From Taeniopygia guttata (Eukaryota > Chordata > Aves > Passeriformes > Estrildidae), in NCBI RefSeq assembly GCF_048771995.1, contig NC_133037.1:625001-689000 (forward strand): 64,000 nucleotides of DNA, read 5' to 3'. Within the stretch, counting starts at the first letter, position 1. Each line of letters begins with the position of its first letter. Shown in pieces: positions 35,013 through 47,338 of the stretch. A program made the translations under genes and the position numbers. The notes under the pieces were generated by a model. It saw only the letters and a list, made by a program, of their open reading frames with translations, was not told where the DNA came from and made no database searches.

Positions 35013-38000
35013 CTGCAAAAGAGCAGGACACCGAGTGGGCAGGCTTTATCCCCAGGGGCTCCCTGAGACTGCCCTGAGAGTGCACACTGCCCTTCAGAAG
35101 TGATTTCAGCCATCCCTTGTGTCCCCTGAAACCTCCGATCTCCCAACGCTATTTGACCATGTCCACACAACCCTGCCACAAGTTTATTTAAGGATGCTTG
35201 GGTGAAGGTTTTCCCTTCAAAGTGAGGGAAGATGGAGGGGCTGGCACATCAAACCCAGGGAACATGCTCACACACTGGGCAGCCACCTTCGCCTCATCCA
35301 CAGAGACCTCAGGTCTCGTTTGGGTCCAGTTCATGGAGTTCATGTGCTGCACATGGATCTGTGCAAGTCACAAAGTCAGGCTGGAGATGTGGAGGTGCAC
35401 TGCTATACCCTGATGCTAAACTTGCTTCACAGCACCTTGGACCCCTGTGGTCTTTCTCCAGTGTATTTCAGGAATGTGGGAGGTTTCCATGCCTCTGGCA
35501 CTGGACTTTGTGGGTGGTTTCCATAGTGAACAGGAAATACAGCGGGGAAACACTCTGGGGAGCAGAGGTGGTGGTGGCGTGACATGGGGGGCAGTGGTTG
35601 TGCTGCACTTTTTGCTGCTCACTGGAAAGAGACAAAAGTCACCCATCCTTGGTGATCATTGCTGCAGAGACATCCCAACAACCTCCCAACAGCACAAAGA
35701 TGAGCAAAAACCCACACCAGGAGCGCATATCTTTGGAAAACAAACCTATTTACTGCCAGCTCCATGAATTTATCAAACACGGCGTTTTGAGCATGAGCAA
35801 CGCAGCAGGGCACGGCGGGAGACAAAAACAAAGTGCTGCAGGAGGCACCAGGGCAAGGTGACACCAGCAGACGCTGAATTTATCTCAGCCGGGATGTTTA
35901 TACAGGAGCTGTCAGGCCCCTGCCTGAAGGACACGCTTGTTCCCTGGAAAAACGAGCTGAGGGAAGCAAGGACAGTGCTGGGCAGAGCAGGAGCAATGGC
36001 AGCAAGGACAGTGCAGGGCCCAGCAGGGCTGAGGCTGCGGAGGTGCCCGTGCTGGTACGTGCCTGTGGCTCCAGTCCCTGCACATCTCTGCACTGCCACA
36101 GCCCTTCAGTGCAGATCATGCACGGATTAAATCACTCTGGCACCTCGCAAGAGGCTGTCCTGGCCAAAACCTGTTTTCACCAAGAGCAGTGAAAGAACTG
36201 GGGCAGAAGAGCGGATGCAGCTCCCCAGCAGGGACCCATGGGGACCTTGGGCTGACCAGGCTGTGCCCAGCAGCCCCAGGCTCTGAGTCTCTGCTCAGAG
36301 ACCAGCCCAGTGATGATGCTGCAGCCCTTCTTCCTCCTGCTCCCTCTGCATCCACCTGTCCCACTTCTAGCACCTCAAAGCCCCTGCAAGGACCTGGGGC
36401 ACCCTGAGCTCTCGTCTGAGGTTCAGACTCACGCTGCAGCTTTCAGGAGGAAGAGGTTATTTAATGGCACCCAGGACAGATACTTCACTTGCTCGGAAAA
36501 CGTGATGTTGCTAACAGGTACAAAATTTTTACAAACAGATGTTCTAGAAAACCAGATGTTTGTCTGCCAATTTTAAGGTAGATGACAGGCCTTTACATGC
36601 CACTTTTTCTTGCCCAGAACTATGAAGTTTCCACACAAGGCTGCTCATCCTGGAGAAACCCAGCCCGAAGTGGTCTGTTTCAGCTCCCTTTGCCCCAGGA
36701 CTGCTGTTTTATTTCTGCCTCATCTTTCACCTGGGATTTTCATCTCGATTTTCACCTGCAGTTTGTCCAATATTTTGAAGCCAATGAAAAGACCTCTCAC
36801 TCCCAGAGTTCATAAAAATACATCTTAAAAATTGCCTTAACATGGCCAGATAGTCCCCTCTGCCTCTGCTATCCAAACAGAGGATGTTTTTGGTTCTTCA
36901 GCCATGTGCCAGCTGTCCAGGACAGATACAGACACTGAGGATTCCCACAGACCACTCACAGCCCTGCCAGTTCTGGAGCCACGTGCCAGGTACCATGAAC
37001 TGCTGGGGTTTAGCTGGTGCTGATCTGAGAGAGTCAAACAGGAGCTGGGAAACAGCAAGGGACTGCAAGTGGTGGTTTATCTCAAACACAAACATCTGGA
37101 TTGAATAAACCCGTTTGGAAAAGGCTCATTGACTCAAGGGGAAGGGCACAGGGAGAAGTGTGGTCAGCAGCACAGGAGCCTCCCTGGACAAGCTGGCACT
37201 GGAGCCCGTGGCAGTGCCAGTGCAGGAGCTCACAGCCCCAGAGGGTGCCCAGCACGCTCAGACCCTCGGGGCCAGCAGCTCCTCGAGGCTCTGAGAGCCC
37301 AGGCAGGCTGTCTGGGGCACAGAGTCATTCCTCACTCCTCCAGGAGCAGAGGAGAGCTGAGCCACTCTCACTCCCAGCCCTGCGCAGGCGCCAGTGCCCG
37401 GTCACTGCCCGTCCTGCCCAGGCACGGAGCTTCTCCTCACATCGGCATAAAAGGAGATTTCTTTTCCAAAATTATGCAAGACGCTGCAAAAACCCCAAAC
37501 CCGGTAGGGTAATGTGAAACAAATGCTCTGACTATCCCAGGCTCCACCTATGCCCATCCGAGAAGTGCAGCTGAACTTTGGCATCACCTTAAGATAAAGG
37601 GTTTGGAGACATTTGTAATGGTTTAAAAAAGCACCAAAACCCCAAAACCAGGCCTGTGTCAACAAACTGGCTGGAGAAAAGCAAATCCTGCTCACCAGGA
37701 CTAGATAGACACTCCTTGCAGGATTTCTGTTTTGGCTTTCTGTGCCTCACAGCATTCTTGCTGCTGGAAGACAGAAGCAAGTCAGGGCAGAGGAAATTCT
37801 TGGGTAGTGAAATGATAGGAAATCGAGGCTGTTCTACCCACAAAAGCATTGCTGAGCAGTGTCAGGAGCACACCAGCAATGCCATGGTTTGCTGTTATGC
37901 TGGCCAAAGGCAGGGCCATTGGTCACTGAGCAGCTGCAAAATGGAGAGCCTGGAGTGACAAGTGACAAGGAAAGAGCCCAAACCAGCTTGATTCAGAGCT

Positions 38001-38334
38001 CGAGGACTCCTCTGCCTCCCCTGGCAGGTCTGGTGAGGTGGAGCCCTGGCCAGGAGCTCTGAGCAGGTCAGGCTCCAGCCCCACAGCCTGCTCTGTTTGC
38101 TGCCCAGCTGAGACTCCTCCGTGCCTTTGTTCTGTCACCTTCGGTCAGCCCAGCACACCTTGGCCAGGGACCCTTTGCAAAGGCTGCAGTGAAACCAGTT
38201 TGACAGCTGGGTTTGGTGCCAGGGGCTGTCCTCAGGGGCAGCAGGACCTGGAGAACTCGGGCCTGAAATCACGTTCAGGGTTTCAGGAAACTTGGCCAGT
38301 GTGGTGGTTAGTCCAGGACCATGGAGGACCCAGC

Positions 38335-38530
38335 CCAGCACACAGCCAGCACACTCCCAGCACAGCCAGCACACTCCCAGAACACACCCAGCACACTCCC
38401 AGAACACACCAGTACACTCCCAGAACACACCAGTACACTCCCAGAACACACCCAGCACAGCCAGCACACTTCCAGAACACACCAGCACACTCCCAGAACA
38501 CACCAGCACACTCCCATCACTCTCCCAGCA
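38335..38530. repeat. VNTR, CAGCACACTCCCAGAACACA unit
   Basis: About nine copies of a roughly 20-base unit occur in tandem. Confidence 0.9.
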
Positions 38531-38615
38531 CACCTGTCCCCCCAGGGACAGCAGGGGACAGGCAGGGCTCCTCTCTCCAAGCGCTGTGCTCGGTGCCAGC
38601 AGAGCACACACCCAG

Positions 38616-38765
38616 CAGGGCAGGTCCATGGGCAGGGTGAAGGGTGTGCCATGGCTCTAATCCATCAGCAGGGCAGGTCCATGGGCAGGGTGAAGGGTGT
38701 GCCATGGCTCTAATCCATCAGCAGGGCAGGTCCATGGGCAGGGTAAAGGGTGTGCCATGGCTCTT
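38616..38765. repeat. 53-bp tandem triplication
   Basis: Three almost identical 53-base copies contain GCAGGGCAGGTCCATGGGCA and GGGTGTGCCATGGCTCT. The near-perfect identity indicates recent amplification. Confidence 0.95.
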
Positions 38766-39430
38766 ATCCCTCCTGGCTCTGCTGCCTGAGCCACCCGTGG
38801 CTCTGCAGCCCCCAGAAGGGCTTTGGGGACGCAGTGGCACAGCCACAGGCCTATGAGGGACTGGCAAAGGGAGCCCTCCTGCTTCCACAGAGGCTTCTGG
38901 ATCCCAAAAGCATTTATTGCACAACACCCTATTTGGAGACCGAAAACGGTGCTGGAGACACGTAACTACCTCAAGTATGTTTTCCCCTCCTTTTTAGGGA
39001 GGGAGGAGGAAAAGCTGGTTTCCAAAAAGTTACTCTAAGTTCACAACAGCCCTTCAGAGCTGAGGTCCTCGTTTCACCTCTCCCCTCAGCCAGTGCTCCC
39101 CAGTGGCCATGACAGGCTCCATCCAAACCCTTCCCTGCAGCATCAGCTACCCCACCCTAATGCCAGCCAGGGCAGGAGAGAGCTCCAGGGAGGCTGAGGC
39201 ACCTCCAGAACCCTTTGGGGGCTCCTCCAGCTGCAATGAGTTTGGAAGATTTACAGCTAACTCTGAACTAGGGCTGTGAACAAAGGCACAGGGAAAAGCC
39301 ACACAGTATCCACATGGGTGGGAGCAGGCTGCTCAGCACAATTGCTGAGGGATAGGGATGGATAGCAGATCATTTGTTGTCATTATTTGACTATAATAGA
39401 GCTATGATTGCATAATAACAGTGGGCAAGC

Positions 39431-39522
39431 TCAAACTTCCTTAAGGATTTGGGGCTAAATCAAACTTCCTTAAGGATCTGGGGCTAGCTTGAACTTCCTT
39501 AAGGATCTGGGGCTAGCTCCAA
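39431..39522. repeat. 29-30 bp tandem repeat, three copies
   Basis: Three copies of a unit with AACTTCCTTAAGGATCTGGG and GCTAGCT. The unit is AT-richer than most VNTRs in this window. Confidence 0.9.
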
Positions 39523-39644
39523 TTCCCCTGCAGGTCTCCAGGAGCTGCAGGGTGCAAGGGTTACACACAGGGCAGTGCTGCATGCTCCAGTTCACATATT
39601 GGCCATTTGCTGCCCTCTTCCTTCTCTGCTGATGCCCACAAACA

Positions 39645-39720
39645 GAATGGTTTGGGTTGCAAGGGACCTTAAAGTTCAACATCCTCCTTGAGTGCCCCTA
39701 AGTCTGGTGAGGCCCAGCTC
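39645..39720 (-). mobile_element. CR1 LINE 3' end
   Basis: The plus strand reads CAGAATGGTTTGGGTTGCAA followed by GGGACCTTAAAGTTCAAC, the reverse complement of the CR1 tail. The copy is short and truncated. Confidence 0.85.
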
Positions 39721-42700
39721 AGGAACCAACTCCCAGTCCTGACACAGAACAGCCCAAAATGTCCCCCAGACCTCCTGCAGGAGGGCTCAGCTCGGGCAGG
39801 ACACCTGGGGCTGCTCTGGATTGCAGGAGAGGCTCCTTGACAGCAGCTGCAAGGGGAATAATTCTGAGCAAGGCAAGCAATGCCCTTAGAAGTGCACTAA
39901 CCAATAAACACATTCACTACTGCAGTTCTGAGAACAGCAAAGGGATGTTTTGATTTATTTTCTTCTCATTTTCATAGAAAACATCCATTGTAATCATGAC
40001 CTGCAAGCAATTTGTTTCCCTGCCAGATTCCAAGCGAGCGTTATCCCAATTACCACACTCACAGGAAAAAAATTCCCTTACAAAAGGCTGTCTTTCATCC
40101 CAAATTCTCTCTATTGGATTTATTTAAGGCATCAATGAATGGGTTGATCCATCTGCAATACTGGAAGCACTTATTGTATTAAACTTTGCAGAGTAAGAAT
40201 TTTGCTACCTTTTATTTTAGCAACATAAAGAGCAGGTAAAGGCACTGATAGTGGAGGAAACTATTTCAATGGAACTGCCAGATCCCAACCCACAGGATGA
40301 CAGAGCCCCAACAACCAGGGCCTCTGCAAATAGCTCCCTCTTCCAAGAGCACATAGCTGGCAGCATTCCTTTCTTCACTAACAATGTGTGAATTAATGAT
40401 AAGAGAAGGGCAAATGCTGAAAAATCAGATTCTTTTCACAAGCCAGACAGTGCTTCAGATACTTGGACTTAATTATAAATCCAAACCAAGACGTGAGGAA
40501 GTGTCTGGAATGGGAAGAGAACCCCCCCAAACTCAATGAAACAGGAGACCTGCTGAGTTCCAGAGCACTCAGGTGAGGGTCTCGGGGTGATCTCCAGTTA
40601 CCTGCCCAGAACCAGCTGGGTCCTTCCCATCTCCCACGTGAGGAGAAGGTTCTGGATGCCACTGGGAATGGGGGACACTGGGAATGTCCCTCAGGACACT
40701 GACAGGATGCCCTGATGCAGCTGCTTCCATCAAATCTCCATATAACAACGGATTTAGGACTAAATATCTGCTCAGCAGTAGGAGGAGGATCTTTAGTGGA
40801 GGAAACAGGAGGAAGCTGAAGGTGGCACGAGGGCAGGGCCCCCATCCCTGTCCCTCACCCTTCCTGCACTGCAGCCTCTGAGCTTCACAAGCTCAGCACA
40901 AGGTGGAAAATGAAGAGAGGTGGCTTGGAGCAACACATTTGCAGGTCTCCAGAAGGAGCACACGAGCAAGTCCAGGTGATTCCTGTGGCTGGTGAAGCCT
41001 GAACCCAAGGCAGAAGCTGAGGGGCTGTGCCACCCCAAATACTGGCAGGGCACAGGCAATATCACGATGCCTTGCAGAGGATTTACCTTCCTGTGCCCAT
41101 GTGATGTAACCACGCCATGGAGCCCGTGTTGGCAGTAGGTGAGATGGCACAAGTGTGGGGAATCGGGCTGGCACCACCATTAGGGAGCTCCAGCGCCCTC
41201 AGAATTGCAAACAGCTGCCTGGAAATATCCCCCTTTCTCTGAGCCCCATCTCTACATGGAACAGTAGCTCCAAGGTGGGACATCTGAGTACTGTCTTTCC
41301 TGGATAGCTGGAATACAGTATTTCCTTCTTTAAAAAAGGGAGAAAAACCCCAGCCTAAACAAATACTCCAGACACTGCCTCTCTGCAGGACCAGAGGGAT
41401 TCTGTAATGTGTAAGTTGCATTTCACTGGACTCTGCTTAGCTCTGCGTCCAAGTCCCAAAATAAGGTCTTTAACCCCTGTGCTGCTTTATGGTTCCATGG
41501 CTAGAAACACATTTGCTTCCTCCCTGGGCTGGTTCCTGCAGCCCTCACGGGGTCACACAACAGAGCAGCAGCACCTCTGAGGGACTGGGCATGGCCTCCA
41601 CGGCCCCTCACTCAGCATCCTCATCCCCAGCCACCCAAGCTGCTCACGGGGCTCTGGGACACCACAGAGGCTCCTCAGGTGTGTCCCACAGAACCCCCAT
41701 CGTCTGGAGCTGAGCTTCCTTCCCACAGAGCCAGGTGTCCCTGTGCCAAAAGGTCCTGCTGTGGCAGCCAGGCACCTGCAGGCTGTGGAACAGCTCGGGG
41801 CTCAGCCCAGGCCCCCTGCACTCCCTGACCAGGCACCCAGCCTGAAAAGCTCCACGGTTTTGGACTTTACCAATGCAAGCTGCCAGCCCCAACCAGCTCC
41901 CACCCACATCTGCAGACCCCTGCAGAGGGCTCCTCCAGCATCCAGGATCTGCTGATGGAGAAGGAGCTCCTGCCTCTCCTGGAGGCACCAAGGCCCCCAG
42001 ACCAGACCCTGGAGCCCATTCACCCCTGCAACAGCAGCACTTCTCTGCTGCCCTGCAGGATGCTTGGGATGTCTGCAATCCCATGCTGAACAACCAAAGA
42101 AAGAAAAAGTTAAAGAACCAAAATTTGTACGAAGCGAGTAAACTTTACCTTGGCTTTGATGGGTGCTTTTAGCTTCGTGGGTTATTTTGTTCTGACAAGA
42201 AGGACGGAGTTTAGTGAGAGCAGCACACCAGCCCAGAGCCTGCCTGGCCAGCTGGGCCCGCTCCAGCGCTCGCGCCGTGCCAGCCATCGCCTTCTCCCTG
42301 CTTTGAGCCTTAACTCCCCACTCAGAATTTAATCTAAACAAGCCCTGTGCCAAACAGAATGCTGTCCCACTCATGCTGCTTTAATTTCCTCAGAAAGAAT
42401 CCCAGAATACTCTAGGCAAGACATCAACAATAATTAAACCCAACAGTGATTGAAAATCAAATTTTCGGGGCCTCGCCACAAGCTCTAATGAGTTCCAGAC
42501 TTGCCTTCTCTGACTTGCTCAGACTGGCTGTGTGACACTGCCAAGCTAAATTAAAATTTGACAGTATTCCACACCATGCCCAGAAAAAGTGCCCGTCTTA
42601 GGATTCAGGAAATTAAACAGCCGTCTACTGCAGAGACACCCGTTTATGCTGGGATGTTGATTATTCAGACACTGATACAGGGCCTGTGTTATTCTTTTTC

Positions 42701-44149
42701 CTTGTTTTCATTATGTCATTTCTATCCCTTTTGAAGTACAAACTAGCTGGCATGTCTTTTTTCATGCTGCAGTGTTCAGGTGAGAGGAGACAGGCAGCTG
42801 GGCAGCAGAACCGTGCAGAGGTGGGCATCCCCCTGCCCACAGCAACCCCGGCAGGGTCCCCCAGCAGGGCTGCCCCTTCCAGTGCAGAGTCTGTGCTCCT
42901 GCCTCCATGTGAGTGACATTAGAGGTGACATCTAGTCCTTTGCCCTTCTCCCCGTGGGAGCTGAGCGTCCAGCCACACATTTTGGGAAGTCCCTGATGCT
43001 TTCTGCGCTCACGAGGCTTTTTGGGGTGCACTGTGAGCCCTCCCTGCTGCATGCCCTGCAGATGATGCTTGAGAAGCTCCTGGGAGATGGCTCCAGTGCA
43101 GGACCAGCTTCGCCAGGCTTATCCCACAGCAGGGATTTGCTCAGCCCTCCCTGCTGCCCAAGCCCAGCCCTGCTCCTGCACTGCCCCGAGGGACCCCCAG
43201 CCTGGGGCTGCTGGCAGAGCTCGCCCCGCTCAGAGCCCCCTCCTCCAGACGAGGCAGGGATGGAGCTGCTGCAGCAGGGCCAGCTGAGCTCAGCCCAGCA
43301 CACAGCCTCGTGAAAAAGGCTCTGATTTCACTCCTGTGGGGTCCAGCCCCGGCAGCGCCTGGCAAGAGCTTCCCGAGGGCTCCAGCGGGCACCCAAAGGT
43401 GCCCTCCCCACGGCAGCCAGGCCCCGTGGGCATGCCTGAGGTGCCAGGAGCAGGGACCTCAGGGAGAGGACACACTGCTCCGAGTCCGGGGTAACACACC
43501 AGCAGGTCCCACCAAACCCCGGCCACTCCCGCCGGGACACGGGCACCCAGTGGTGCCACCCCGGGGTGCCTGCTCGGGTCAGCCAGCACTGACAGCGTCC
43601 CCGCGGTGGGCAGCCAGCAGGGAAGGAAGAATCCTGAATGCCTCGGTGCCACCTCAGAGCACCGTGTATCCCAGGAGAGCAGGCAGGGGATGCTGAGAGC
43701 ACAGCCCAGCGTCTGTGGGGCACCCAGACAGCAACTCCTGCCGCCAAACACCGGTGTGCCCACGGCCCTGCGGGAGCAGCCAGCTCGCAGTGAAACGGGT
43801 ACAGCTCTCCTGGCTCAGCTCAAACCCAGCGGGACAGACGGTGCTACACCCCGGCTGCAGCCAGGCTGGCCTGCCCATCCTGGCAGGCGGGGTCCCCGAG
43901 GCCAGCACTGCCAAAAACCCCCATGGCAGAGGGAAGCAACCCCCAGTGCAGGGAGCAGGGTCTGGGGTGCGGCAGGGCGCTCCCAGGGAGATGGGATCAT
44001 TCGGGCTGACACGGGGCGCTGAACTCATCCCCGAACCACGCGGGGACAAAGGCGCAGAGAGGAAGGTCAGGAGAACAGCTGCTGCCATTCCACAGGCTCG
44101 GATCCGGCAGCCAGGATGCCTCCAGGGAGCTCAGGGCGGCGGCAGCAGC

Positions 44150-44462
44150 GCTGCGGGCTCCCGGGCACTGCGGGCTCCCGGGCACTGCGGGCTCCCGGGC
44201 ACTGCGGGCTCCGGGCACTGCGGGCTCCCGGGCACGGCGGGCTCCCGGGCACGGCGGGCTCCCGGGCACTGCGGGCTCCCGGGCACTGCGGGCTCCCGGG
44301 CACTGCGGGCTCCGGGCACTGCGGGCTCCGGGCACTGCGGGCTCCCGGCACTGCGGGCTCCCGGCACTGCGGGCTCCGGGCACTGCGGGCTCCCGGGCAC
44401 TGCGGGCTCCCGGGCACTGCGGGCTCCGGGCACGGCGGGCTCCCGGGCACTGCGGGCACGGC
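44150..44462. repeat. 15-16 bp VNTR, GGGCACTGCGGGCTCC unit
   Basis: About 20 copies of a unit with CpG in each copy. It generates artificial long frames rich in Gly-Leu-Pro-Gly and Ala-Arg-Ser-Ala periodicity on both strands. Confidence 0.95.
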
Positions 44463-44779
44463 CGGATTTCGGGGAGCGAACCTCTCCAGAGGGCTCAGAA
44501 GGGACAAGCCGCTCCCTCCTTCCCTCCGGGGGCAGCTCAGGCAGCCGTGCCGTGCCCGAGTTAATTCAGCCAGCCAACAGCCGCTCTGCCAGCAGGAGCT
44601 CGGCGGGGTGACTTTGGCACGGAAACGAGCACGGAGCGGCACGGAGCGGCTCGGGGCCTGCGGCTCGGTGCCGCTGGCAGGGCAGGCGGGGAAACCGGGA
44701 GAATAAACCCCCCCGGCTTCCTCAGCCCTGCGCTGCCCGGGGCACCGGCCCTGCCGGGCACCTCCGGAACGGGGATCGC

Positions 44780-45400
44780 TCCCGCTGTGTGCCGGGACAG
44801 GGACCGGGATCGCTCCTGCTGTGCCCCGGGACAGGGACCGGGACAGAGACCGGGATCGCTCCTGCTGTGCCCCGGGACAGGGACCGGGAAACGGACCGGG
44901 ATCGCTCCCGCTGTGTGCCCCGGGACAGGGATGGGGACAGGGACCGGGACAGGGACCGGGATCGCTGCCGCTGTGCCCCGGGACAGGGACAGGGACCGGG
45001 ACAGGGACCGGGATCGCTCCTGCTGTGCCCCGGGACAGGGACCGGGACAGGGACCGGGACAGGGACCGGGATCGCTCCTGCTGTGCCCCGGGACCGGGAC
45101 CGGGATCGCTCCCGCTGTGTGCCCCGGGACAGGGATGGGGATAGGGACCGGGATCGCTACCGCTGTGCCCCGGGACAGGGACCGGGATCGCTCCTGCTGT
45201 GCCCCGGGACAGGGATGGGGACAGGGGTCGGGATCGCTCCCGCGGTGTCCCAGGACAGGGACCGGGACAGGGACCGGGATCGCTCCTACTGTGTGCCCCG
45301 GGACTGTCCCGGGACAGGGATTGGGATCGCTCCCGCTGTGTCCCGGGACAGGGATTGGGATCGCTCGCGCTGTGCGCCGGGACCAATCCCGCTGTCCCGG
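44780..45400. repeat. VNTR, GGGACAGGGACCGGGATCGC + TCCTGCTGTGCCCC unit
   Basis: About 15 copies of a composite unit with a core of 30-45 bases. Each copy has one to four internal GGGACAGGGACC steps followed by GATCGCTCCTGCTGTGCCCC. It underlies the 539-codon minus-strand frame seen here. GGG runs at short spacing on the plus strand give strong G-quadruplex potential. Confidence 0.95.
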
Positions 45401-45479
45401 CACGGGGATCGGGATGAGTCCCGCTGTCCCTGGGCTGTCCCGGCACGGGGATGGGGACCATGCCCAGTCCCGCTGTCCC

Positions 45480-45727
45480 TGGGCCGGGCCGGGCCGGGCC
45501 GGGCCGTGCCCGGGTCCCCCCTCTCCCCCTCTCTCCCTCTCTCCCCTCTCTCACCTCCGCGCTCTCCGCCGCTCCCGCGCCGCCGCCGCCGCTCGCGCTG
45601 CCCGAGCGCCGCCTTTCATTGGCGGGCGCGGCGGCCGCGCGGCGCTCTCGGCCAATCCGACGGCGCCCCGAAACTTCGCTGGCCAATGGCGTGCGGGGAC
45701 GCGGGCGTGGGCGGGGCTAGCGGGACA
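45480..45727 (-). promoter_or_regulatory. LMCD1: CpG-rich CCAAT/GC-box promoter, probable LMCD1 promoter
   Basis: This is the densest CpG stretch near the gene. It has CCAAT boxes at 45618-45622 (minus), 45652-45656 and 45683-45687 (plus) and a GC box at 45710-45716, with no TATA box. A good minus-strand donor match (GCGGAG/gtgaga) lies at 45555/45554. Joined to the 34924-35012 exon it would make a short untranslated first exon with translation beginning at the exon-2 ATG. CCAAT boxes act in both directions, so a plus-strand transcript cannot be excluded. The assignment to LMCD1 rests on position. Confidence 0.5.
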
Positions 45728-45893
45728 CGGAGAGGGGCCGGGAGCGGGACAGGGACCGGGACAGGGACCGGGACAGGGAGCGGGACAGGGACAGGGACCG
45801 GGACAGGGACAGGGACCGGGACAGGGACCGGGACAGGGACAGGGACCGGGACAGGGACGTGGGCACGGTCGGGACAGGGACCGGGACAGGAAT
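45728..45893. repeat. (GGGACA / GGGACC)n microsatellite
   Basis: About 27 hexamer steps of GGGACA and GGGACC lie between the CpG promoter and the LTR. It is the same hexamer as upstream of CAV3. Confidence 0.95.
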
Positions 45894-46424
45894 TGTTAAA
45901 GAGCTGCGGATATTGATCCGGTATTGATATCCAGCCGTGACCGACACAGACTGTCTGACAGCTTAGAGTCAGAAAGTGTGTTTTTACTGCGTGTGGGATC
46001 GCACCCAAACCCACACCGTGCCTTCGGAGCGATTACAGAGCCCTTTTATCCATCCAAGTGTTGAATACCCAAAATACAAATACATATTCATCATTTTGGT
46101 GCATCCCATTCCTCGCTTCGTATGCTAATCATTTCAAAAGGTATTAAGCATGCATAGTTTGTCCCTTGAAATGGGTCGGTGTCCCTTTCATGGGGAGGGG
46201 TCCCAAAACGAGGAAGTAAATGAAGTCTTCCTCGTTCTGACCTTTCTACCTTTTCAATGCCAATATGACAAATGAACTCTTGGTAGAACTCCCATTCCTT
46301 GTCTTCAATTGGCTTCAGAACAGAGGAGCCCCACAATTGTCTCATGTTCCTAAAAGCTATTTGTCAGTTTGTGTATTCTTCATTATAAACCCAGCTAACT
46401 AAACATTGTGCTGACAGGCCATCA
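45894..46424 (-). mobile_element. Solo LTR of an avian endogenous retrovirus (fossil)
   Basis: On the minus strand the element opens near 46416-46424 with a TG-type start (TGTCAGCACAATG or the overlapping TGATGGCC). It shows a U3-like AT-rich section and a GGATAAAAGG TATA box (46042-46051), followed by an R/U5-like section ending in CTTTAACA at 45894. No internal gag, pol or env sequence adjoins it, so it appears to be a solo LTR of about 520-530 bases. The family cannot be fixed from memory. I could not establish a clear target-site duplication. It points in the same direction as LMCD1 and lies about 170 bases upstream of the CpG promoter. Confidence 0.75.
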
Positions 46425-47136
46425 ATTACTAGTTAACTACTCACTCTTAACTTTAACTGTCCCCCCGTCCCTCTGTCCCCCTGTCCCCCTGTCCCCGTGT
46501 CCCTCTGTCCCGCCACCCTGCCGTGGCAGCTCTGGCCGGAGCGGGAATGGATTTCCCCAGGGATGTGCTGCCGTTTGTCACGGACAGACACGGAATGGTT
46601 CGAGCAGGAGAAACTGTGCCAGACCGCGTTTCTCTTGTTGTTTCAGTGATGCTGAACGCCGAATGACAATCTATTGCCTTTTGGATTTTGGGTTTTTTCC
46701 CAAGGATTGGTGAGGTCTTTACGGCCTCAGCAAACATTCCTGCCTGCTGCAGCAAACATTCCTGCCTGCTCCCGCTGAGGCCAGGAGGCAGCACAAAGGC
46801 CCTTTGTGCAGGTGAGGAGAGGGCTCCACGTGCTGCCCTGCTTCCCACTGCCCTCTGATCCCCGCCATTCGTTCTCCCTTCTTCATCTGCCCCGGAGAAA
46901 CCCCGACCTGGCAGCCAGCAGCACGCAGCTGCTGTTGGGATGTGGGATCGGGGAGCAGAGCCCCAGCCCGGGGCCCAGCTGCCTCCTCAGAGCTGCAGCC
47001 TGACCCGAACATCCCAAACTCCGCTGCTTTCCTTTCTCCCTCCTTGGTGCAATAGTTCTGAAATTTCCCAACGGGGAAGGGGAACAGGGAAGGCGACATC
47101 CCAGGGTTGTATGGAGCTGGATATCCCAGTGCCTTT

Positions 47137-47338
47137 GAGATCCAGCTGTGCCTCCAGGATCCAGCTGTGCCTCCGGGATCCAGCTGTTCCTCAGGGTCCC
47201 ACAGTGCCTCAGGATCCAGCTGTGCCTCCAGGATCCAGCTGTGCCTCAGGATCCAGCTGTGCCTCCGGGATCCCACAGTGCCTCAGGATCCAGCTGTGCC
47301 TCAGATCCAGCTGTGCCTCAGATCCAGCTGTGCCTCAG
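47137..47338. repeat. VNTR, GATCCAGCTGTGCCTCAG unit
   Basis: About eleven copies of a 15-20 base unit, most containing a CAGCTG hexamer. The array is therefore also a dense cluster of E-box-like sequences. Confidence 0.9.

Larger units (their letters stand above)
35013..45480 (-). other. LMCD1: Probable LMCD1 intron 1 (no coding exon found)
   Basis: If the CpG promoter near 45.6 kb is that of LMCD1, this 10-kb stretch is intron 1. I searched the minus strand for a short exon like the human first coding exon (MAKVAKDLNPGVKK) and found none. The stretch is mostly unique sequence with VNTRs at its right end. An open segment with a good donor (42151-42288, minus) is discussed under rejected items. 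Confidence 0.5.

Noticed and set aside
38135-38150. Minus-strand text LAKVCWADRR next to a donor-like site, considered as LMCD1 exon 1
   Set aside because: The similarity to MAKVAKDL is limited to three residues, there is no ATG, and the phase is wrong.
41083-41120. Minus-strand MAWLHHMGTG followed by GAAG/gtaaat, considered as LMCD1 exon 1
   Set aside because: It ends in phase 2, whereas the next exon needs phase 0, and the residues do not match.
42151-42288. Minus-strand ATG frame starting MAGTARALERAQLARQALGW and ending at a donor-like CAAG/gtaaag
   Set aside because: It looks like a small first exon, but the phase does not fit the LMCD1 exon and the sequence does not resemble the known N-terminus. 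It lacks a promoter signature. It may be chance.
44067-45686. 539-codon minus-strand open frame
   Set aside because: It runs through two GC-rich VNTRs whose units create periodic Gly/Pro/Ser/Arg text. There is no domain, no conservation that I can see, and a CpG promoter lies inside it.
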